DNA from: Proteiniphilum sp. UBA5283
GTDB taxonomy: Bacteria; Bacteroidota; Bacteroidia; Bacteroidales; Dysgonomonadaceae
Assembly: GCA_002408485.1 (NCBI GenBank)
Contig: DHSP01000009.1
Location: forward strand, 27,778-38,484
Length of the DNA stretch: 10,707 nucleotides
Direction: 5' to 3'
The translations under genes and the position numbers were made by a program. Below, one piece after another: positions 6,275 through 10,707 of the stretch; the first letter of the stretch is position 1; each line of letters begins with the position of its first letter. Under the pieces are notes generated by a model. It was not told where the DNA came from, ran no database searches, and saw only the letters and a list, made by a program, of their open reading frames with translations.

Positions 6275-7270
6275 ATGGGAATAAAGGCTCTCATTCGGAA
6301 ATGGACACCCAAAGCTGAAGCATATTTCTCCACCTTCCCGTGGAAAAACCTGCTCTTCTTTCTGTTATTCCTTGTGTTGGCCTTTATTTTCTGGTTGATG
6401 CTTTTTTTTCAGAAGGAAAACGTGGAAGGGTCTTACCGTATCCCTTTGAAATATACCAACATCCCGGAAGATGTGGTATTTGACCACGTTTTACCGGAAT
6501 TCATTGAGATAAGTGTTGCCGACAACGGAGTGGAAATGTTCCGGTTGGACATTCGAAAAAAAGACTCTCTCGAAATCAATGTCACGGAAATGCTCGATGG
6601 GGGCACGACAGAGCTTCAGGGGGACCAGTATCGACAGCTTATTCGTTCTCAATTATCTCCCAGCACCAACATCCGGGGTTACTATCCAATGAGAATCTCT
6701 CTGGCTACTTCCAGGTTAGAAAGTAAGGAACTGCCAGTCCACTTTGATGGGGAGATTACAACTAGCCGCGCCAATCTTGTCCCCGACAGTGTCCTGTTTA
6801 TTCCGGAGACAGTGATAGCCTATGGCTCCGCCGAGTCACTCAAACAGCTAAAGAGTGCCATTACCGAATATACCCTGTTCAAAAATCTGAAAGCCACCTC
6901 TCAACTTCCGATAAAAATAAACCCCGTGAAGGGGGTAAAGTTTGTGCCGACAGAGGTAGAGATCTATATTCCGATTGAAGAATTTACGGAACGCACATTT
7001 GAGATTCCAATTACCGCAACCCGTGTTCCGGCGGACCTCGATGTGAAATTTTTCCCTTCGCGCGTAAATGTTTCTTTTTCTGTAACCCTGGAGGAATACA
7101 AAAAGATCACGCCCGAAGATTTTGCAATTGAACTCAATTACCGGGATTTTCACGAAAATGAAGGAGGACGGGTGGATCTCGAACTAACAAAAAGGCCGTT
7201 ATCGGTCAACAACATACGGATTTCCCCCTCTTCCGTAGAGTTTCTTTTTGAAAACAAATCCGGGCGATGA
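6275..7270 (+). CDS. YbbR-like domain membrane protein
   Basis: This 331-residue protein has a basic cytosolic N-terminus (MGIKALIRKWTPK), one membrane helix at about residues 25-45 and a large beta-rich part outside the membrane. A YbbR-type repeat is best seen at about 170-235 (VPDSVLFIPETVIAYGSAESLKQL); weaker repeats flank it. In Firmicutes the YbbR protein CdaR controls the diadenylate cyclase CdaA, so a role in c-di-AMP signalling is possible, but no cyclase gene is visible here. The frame is open back to an ATG at 6212, inside yajC; the ATG at 6275 is chosen because the upstream segment would overlap yajC by 50 bp and add an Arg/Pro-rich stretch before the normal N-terminus. It sits 13 bp after yajC, and its stop codon overlaps an ATG (ATGA at 7267-7270). 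Confidence 0.87.
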   Translation: MGIKALIRKWTPKAEAYFSTFPWKNLLFFLLFLVLAFIFWLMLFFQKENVEGSYRIPLKYTNIPEDVVFDHVLPEFIEISVADNGVEMFRLDIRKKDSLEINVTEMLDGGTTELQGDQYRQLIRSQLSPSTNIRGYYPMRISLATSRLESKELPVHFDGEITTSRANLVPDSVLFIPETVIAYGSAESLKQLKSAITEYTLFKNLKATSQLPIKINPVKGVKFVPTEVEIYIPIEEFTERTFEIPITATRVPADLDVKFFPSRVNVSFSVTLEEYKKITPEDFAIELNYRDFHENEGGRVDLELTKRPLSVNNIRISPSSVEFLFENKSGR

Positions 7271-7317
7271 CTTCGCCAGGAAAGATACACATAATCAGTC
7301 TTGACACCCTTATTTGA
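7267..7317 (+). CDS. Possible 16-codon coupling ORF between ybbR and coaE
   Basis: An ATG overlaps the stop of the YbbR-domain gene (ATGA). The frame encodes 16 residues, MTSPGKIHIISLDTLI, and its TGA abuts the coaE ATG (TGAATG); it is in the same frame as coaE. The peptide matches nothing recognised. Its geometry would let a terminating ribosome reinitiate twice and so couple coaE translation to the upstream gene. It may equally be a chance open frame in a 47-bp gap. Confidence 0.2.
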   Translation: MTSPGKIHIISLDTLI

Positions 7318-7899
7318 ATGATTACAATCGGCGTTACGGGAGGCATGGGGAGCGGCAAATCGGTGGTTTGCGACATTCTCCGCGTGCACGGCATTCCTGT
7401 CTACGACGCCGACAGAGAAGCCAAAGAGCTCAACGACAATTCTCCTGTCATTCGTGAAGAGATTATCCGTCAGTTCGGAGAAGAATTGTACCGGGATGGG
7501 AGGCTCGACCGCAAAGCATTTGCCTCTGTTATCTTTCAGGACGAACGTAAGCTGGCAATAGCGAATGCGATCATTCATCCGGAGCTGGCAAAACATTTTC
7601 TGGGGTGGTGCGTAAGACAGCAGCATCATTCCGTCGTGGCAATCGATGCCGCTCTGCTTTTTGAAGCGGGATTCAACAAGTGGCTTGACAAGGTAATCAC
7701 TGTCTATGCACCCAAAGATCTTCGCTTGCAGCGAACTATCGCGCGCGACCAGTCGACCGCAGACCACGTAGAGGCCCGCATGAACCGGCAGATGCCGGAA
7801 GAGGAAAAGATCAGGCGTTCTGATTTTATTATCTATAACGACAACCAGCATTCGCTGATCCTGCAGGTTGCAGAGCTGCTGCTAAAGCTTCGTGAATAA
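7318..7899 (+). CDS. coaE: Dephospho-CoA kinase
   Basis: CoaE phosphorylates the 3' hydroxyl of dephospho-CoA with ATP, the last step of coenzyme A synthesis, in the cytosol. The 193-residue protein has the P-loop GGMGSGKS at residues 8-15, the DADREAKEL segment that follows the first kinase helix, IDAALLFEAGFNKWLDKVI (the family's LLFE motif), the lid region QRTIARDQST followed by ARMNRQMPEEEK, and the closing SDFIIYNDN. Length and order are normal. The start puts the P-loop at the expected distance from Met1, and a TGA lies directly upstream in the same frame, so no longer form exists. It is the last gene of the nusB block. No hairpin terminator was seen after it; the next promoter starts almost at its stop codon. 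Confidence 0.97.
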   Translation: MITIGVTGGMGSGKSVVCDILRVHGIPVYDADREAKELNDNSPVIREEIIRQFGEELYRDGRLDRKAFASVIFQDERKLAIANAIIHPELAKHFLGWCVRQQHHSVVAIDAALLFEAGFNKWLDKVITVYAPKDLRLQRTIARDQSTADHVEARMNRQMPEEEKIRRSDFIIYNDNQHSLILQVAELLLKLRE

Positions 7900-7900
7900 G

Positions 7901-7931
7901 TTGTTTTTTTAGAAATTTACCTGTATATTTG
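7901..7931 (+). promoter_or_regulatory. Promoter of the small winged-helix gene
   Basis: TTG (7901-7903) directly after the coaE stop, a 20-base spacer and TATATTTG (7924-7931) followed by CAG form a complete -33/-7 pair of the Bacteroidota type. Expected initiation near 7935 gives a leader of about 37 bases. The next gene is therefore its own transcription unit despite following coaE closely. Confidence 0.8.
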
Positions 7932-7971
7932 CAGACGTAAAGTTTAGGCTATACATTTAAATATCAAAGCT

Positions 7972-8169
7972 ATGATAGAAAAAATCGGTATCAACGCCGG
8001 AAAAGTATGGACCGTGCTGGATGAAGAAGGACGTCAGAAAGTGAAAGATGTTAAGAAAACGACGAAATTAACCGACAAAGACCTTTATGCAGCAATCGGC
8101 TGGCTAGGAAGGGAAGGGAAAATTACGCTGGAAGAAATAGAAAAAGAACTCTACATTTCGTTGAGCTAA
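7972..8169 (+). CDS. Winged-helix domain protein, DUF2582 type
   Basis: This 65-residue protein is one small winged-helix fold. IGINAGKVWTVLDEEG forms helix 1, VKDVKKTTKLTDKDLYAAIGWLGREGKI reads as helix-turn-helix followed by the first wing strand, and ITLEEIEKELYISLS is the second strand and C-terminal tail. It resembles the winged helix-turn-helix family PF10771 (DUF2582) common in Bacteroidota; members lack an assigned function. The protein is the whole domain, with no sensor or dimerisation part. It has its own promoter and a strong terminator, so it is expressed by itself and probably abundantly. Whether it binds DNA is inferred from the fold only. Confidence 0.85.
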   Translation: MIEKIGINAGKVWTVLDEEGRQKVKDVKKTTKLTDKDLYAAIGWLGREGKITLEEIEKELYISLS

Positions 8170-8173
8170 CGTT

Positions 8174-8190
8174 CCTTTACCCTAAAAAGG
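8174..8190 (+). other. Small hairpin ahead of the terminator
   Basis: CCTTT (8174-8178) and AAAGG (8186-8190) can pair around a 7-base loop, 10 bases before the main terminator stem. It is weak by itself and may simply stabilise the 3' end of the winged-helix message. Confidence 0.35.
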
Positions 8191-8200
8191 AAGAATGTAC

Positions 8201-8228
8201 AAAGCTGTCACTGCGACAGCTTTTTTTT
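8201..8228 (+). terminator. Intrinsic terminator after the winged-helix gene
   Basis: A perfect 9-bp stem, AAAGCTGTC (8201-8209) with GACAGCTTT (8215-8223), encloses the 5-base loop ACTGC. The T tract runs from 8221 to 8228, so its first three bases are also the stem end. This is the clearest intrinsic terminator in the window and it isolates the following oxidoreductase gene. Confidence 0.92.
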
Positions 8229-8236
8229 CGATTTTG
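8229..8236 (+). promoter_or_regulatory. Weak candidate promoter for the oxidoreductase gene
   Basis: CGATTTTG followed by CAG resembles the TAnnTTTGCAG boxes elsewhere in the window but lacks the leading TA. It lies directly after the terminator T tract, and no other candidate is seen before the gene start at 8285. Expected leader is about 45 bases. Confidence 0.3.
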
Positions 8237-8284
8237 CAGAACGCAACCAATTTCATCTCACCTCTTAGCCTAAAAGTCGACACG

Positions 8285-10707
8285 ATGATGGAGAACAAAC
8301 AGTTATTCCGGCAATTAGCCAGGCTGTTCCCCAAGGAACAATTGTTTACCGATGAATTGTCACGTCTTACAAAAGGAACCGATGCGGGATTGTACCGTCT
8401 CATCCCCAAGATAATCGTAAAAGTAAACAGCGAAGAGGAGATGATGCGCCTGTTGCTATTTTGCAACAAGGAAAGAATCCCGGTCACTTTTAAAGCGGCC
8501 GGAACCAGCCTCAGCGGGCAAACCGCTTCTGACTCCATTCTGATCGAGGCCGGTGAGGGTTTTTCCTTTTCAGCCATCGCGGATAACGGCACCACGGCTA
8601 CTTTTGGCTGCGGGATGACAGGAACTGCAGCAAACCGAATACTGATACCTTATCAGCGTAGGTTAGGGCCAAAGCCGGCATCGATCAATTCGGCTAAAAT
8701 AGGTGGCATCATCGCCAACAATGCCAGCGGATCGAGCTACGGCATCCGCCACAACAGCTATCATACCGTAAAGTCCATGCGAATAATTTTTGCAGACGGT
8801 TCCCTCCTCGACACGGGCGATAGTGATAGCTGCCACACATTTGCATCCACACACCCGCAACTTATTGACGAGATCACACAGCTGCATCGCGATGCAACAG
8901 GCAATGAGGTTATCCGCAACAGGATTGCCCATAAATTTCAATTGAAAAACACCTGCGGTTACGGAGTGAATGCACTGATCGATTTTGAAGATCCGGTTGA
9001 GATCCTTCAGCACCTCCTGATAGGTTCTGAAGGAACACTCGGATTTGTATCACAGGTTACGTTCGAGACCGTGCACGATGCCCCGCTGAAAGCAGCGGCC
9101 ATGGCTTATTTTTCCAATCTTCGCGATGTAAGCGATGCCATTATCCCACTCCGTAAATGTCAGGTGAGCGCGGCAGAACTAATGGACCGGAACGCATTGC
9201 GCGCCGTAGAGGGTAAACAGGGCATGCCGGAGGAACTAAAATCGCTACCGGAAGGAGCTGCAGCACTGCTTATAGACACCTCTGCCGACAAGGAAGAGAC
9301 ATTGATGGCGCAAATTAAGGAAATTGAAGAAAAACTGGCTCCTCTACACACTCTCACACCGGTCAGATTCACCACCGACAAGCATCGGTACAACCTCTAC
9401 TGGAATGTACGCAACGGCCTGTTCACTTCAGCAGCGGCCACTCGTCCTCCCAACACCACCTGCATTATTGAGGATGTTGCATTTCGCGGGGAAATACTGG
9501 GCGATGCCCTGACAGATGTGCGCAGTTTATTGGTCCGGGGAGAATATGCTGATGCCGTGATGTGGGGACATCTGCTGGACGGAAATATACATTTCACCCT
9601 ATTCCCCGACATCAATACTCCCGAAGGAATACAAAAGTATGCAACTTTTATGCAGGACTTGAGTGAAATGGTGACCGTAAAATACGACGGCAGCCTGAAG
9701 GCAGAACATGGCACAGGCCGTAACATGGCTCCTTTTGTGGAAAAAGAATGGGGAAGCGACATATATGCACTCATGAAACGAATTAAGAAAGCTTTCGACC
9801 CGGCCAATATCCTAAACCCGGGTGTGGTGATCAACGACAATCCGGATGTATTCATCCAAAATCTGAAGCGAATCCCCGAAGCCCACCCCATTATCGACAA
9901 ATGTATTGAGTGTGGCTTCTGCGAAGGTACCTGTCCCTCCAAAAATTTCACCTTAACACCACGTCAGCGCATTGTTGCATACCGGCACCTGGCAGACAGC
10001 GCTGTTTCAGAAAAGAATAAGATAAGATCACTGCATAAACAGCTGAAGGAAATATCGTATCCTATGGATGAGACATGCGCCACAGATGGTTTATGCGGCA
10101 TTGCCTGCCCTGTGAACATCGACACGGGCAAGCTGGTAAAGGAACTACGTTGGCAGCAAAATGGGCGGTTCGCACAGTTCATCGCGGAAATCATGGCAAA
10201 AAACATGGCAGGAGCCACTGCATTGCTGCGTGAGCTATTGCCGGTGCCTCATGCCCTTGCAAGATGGATTGGATACAACACCATGGAGGAGGTTGCCAAA
10301 GGACTTTACAAGGTGGGTGCAGGCACTTTACCGCTCTGGACACGCCATACTCCCTCGGGAAGTAAAAAAATTACACATCGGATTTTTCCGGCTGATACTC
10401 CCGATGCCCCTACGGTGGTATATTTTCCGGCTTGTATCTCCCGTTCAATGGGTGGCCCCTCGTTTGGATACGATGAGAAGGAAGGATTGCCCGCGAAAAT
10501 GTTGTCGGTACTCCATAAGGCAGGCTATACTGTCCTGATACCGGACCATGTAGACAAGCTTTGCTGCGGGATGGCGTTCAGCAGCAAAGGATTTCGCAAA
10601 GAAGCACAGAAGAAGGAGGACGAACTGAATAAAGTGCTGTTGAAAATAACCGAAAATGGGCAACTGCCCATTGTATGTGATATGAGTCCCTGCCTGTTGC
10701 ACATGAG
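8285..10707 (+). CDS. FAD-linked 2-hydroxyacid (D-lactate type) dehydrogenase with Fe-S and CCG domains, 3'-truncated by window
   Basis: The frame is open from two adjacent ATGs (8285, 8288) to the window end: 807 codons, with perhaps 120-140 missing judging by usual family size. In order: PCMH-type FAD-binding domain with AGTSLSGQ (72-79), NNASG (145-149) and GSEGTLG (247-253); FAD-linked oxidase C-terminal domain with GHLLDGNIHF (428-437) and EHGTGRN (474-480); two ferredoxin-like motifs, CIECGFCEGTCP (Cys540, 543, 546, 550) and CATDGLCGIACP (Cys598, 604, 608, with Asp601 where a second Cys is often found); then the first cysteine-rich CCG part with Cys717, Cys760-Cys761-Gly762 and Cys803. 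This is the one-chain GlcD/GlcF-like or YdiJ/Dld type, passing electrons from a 2-hydroxyacid through FAD and 4Fe-4S clusters to a membrane acceptor. D-lactate is the usual annotation; glycolate or D-2-hydroxyglutarate cannot be excluded. Confidence 0.93.
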   Translation, partial: MMENKQLFRQLARLFPKEQLFTDELSRLTKGTDAGLYRLIPKIIVKVNSEEEMMRLLLFCNKERIPVTFKAAGTSLSGQTASDSILIEAGEGFSFSAIADNGTTATFGCGMTGTAANRILIPYQRRLGPKPASINSAKIGGIIANNASGSSYGIRHNSYHTVKSMRIIFADGSLLDTGDSDSCHTFASTHPQLIDEITQLHRDATGNEVIRNRIAHKFQLKNTCGYGVNALIDFEDPVEILQHLLIGSEGTLGFVSQVTFETVHDAPLKAAAMAYFSNLRDVSDAIIPLRKCQVSAAELMDRNALRAVEGKQGMPEELKSLPEGAAALLIDTSADKEETLMAQIKEIEEKLAPLHTLTPVRFTTDKHRYNLYWNVRNGLFTSAAATRPPNTTCIIEDVAFRGEILGDALTDVRSLLVRGEYADAVMWGHLLDGNIHFTLFPDINTPEGIQKYATFMQDLSEMVTVKYDGSLKAEHGTGRNMAPFVEKEWGSDIYALMKRIKKAFDPANILNPGVVINDNPDVFIQNLKRIPEAHPIIDKCIECGFCEGTCPSKNFTLTPRQRIVAYRHLADSAVSEKNKIRSLHKQLKEISYPMDETCATDGLCGIACPVNIDTGKLVKELRWQQNGRFAQFIAEIMAKNMAGATALLRELLPVPHALARWIGYNTMEEVAKGLYKVGAGTLPLWTRHTPSGSKKITHRIFPADTPDAPTVVYFPACISRSMGGPSFGYDEKEGLPAKMLSVLHKAGYTVLIPDHVDKLCCGMAFSSKGFRKEAQKKEDELNKVLLKITENGQLPIVCDMSPCLLHM

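Noticed and set aside
7150..7851. 233-codon minus-strand open frame opposite coaE
   Set aside because: The plus strand encodes a complete dephospho-CoA kinase with all motifs; the antisense frame has no recognisable domain.
1..10707. CRISPR arrays, insertion sequences, phage or attachment sites, defence genes
   Set aside because: No regularly spaced repeats, transposase, integrase or terminal inverted repeats were seen; gene content is core-genome throughout.

Overview
The window is chromosomal DNA from a member of the Bacteroidota, most likely order Bacteroidales. The evidence is the Bacteroides-type promoter element TAnnTTTG, usually continuing as TAnnTTTGCAG, in front of most transcription units; near-absence of strong Shine-Dalgarno sequences; the long (308-residue) Bacteroidota form of NusB; the order nusB-yajC-ybbR-coaE; and a secreted GH20 hexosaminidase. 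The genus cannot be read from the sequence. Nothing indicates a plasmid, phage, transposon or CRISPR locus; the genes are mostly ordinary core genes.

Layout. (1) At the left edge, comB (2-phosphosulfolactate phosphatase family) runs rightward from a promoter whose -7 box is the first 8 bases of the window. It converges on (2) a leftward block read as rplY/ctc (ribosomal protein L25), pth (peptidyl-tRNA hydrolase) and an hslR-like S4-domain protein, driven by a well-formed promoter at about 2477-2507. Upstream of this block and on the same strand is (3) a secreted GH20 beta-N-acetylhexosaminidase with its own promoter. (4) A gap of about 575 bp separates that gene from the divergent rightward block. 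It has a promoter at each end and no convincing gene between them. (5) The rightward block is nusB, yajC, a YbbR-domain membrane protein and coaE, probably one operon. (6) A small winged-helix protein (DUF2582 type) follows, with its own promoter and a strong intrinsic terminator. (7) A large FAD/Fe-S oxidoreductase of the D-lactate/2-hydroxyacid dehydrogenase type begins after the terminator and runs off the right end, 807 codons into the gene.

How the genes work together. The leftward block links a ribosomal protein with two proteins that deal with peptidyl-tRNA and stalled 50S subunits, so it reads as a translation quality-control unit. The rightward block combines rRNA transcription (NusB), protein export (YajC), an envelope protein of the c-di-AMP regulator family (YbbR) and the last step of CoA synthesis (CoaE). 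The hexosaminidase and the oxidoreductase are separate metabolic functions: amino-sugar release in the periplasm and 2-hydroxyacid oxidation.

No clear new multi-gene system is visible. The signals most worth a second look are a perfect 26-bp palindrome inside pth, a 16-codon open frame linking ybbR to coaE by overlapping and abutting stop/start codons, a comB promoter so close to the start codon that its mRNA should be almost leaderless, the large insertion in NusB, and the unexplained 4451-4956 gap.
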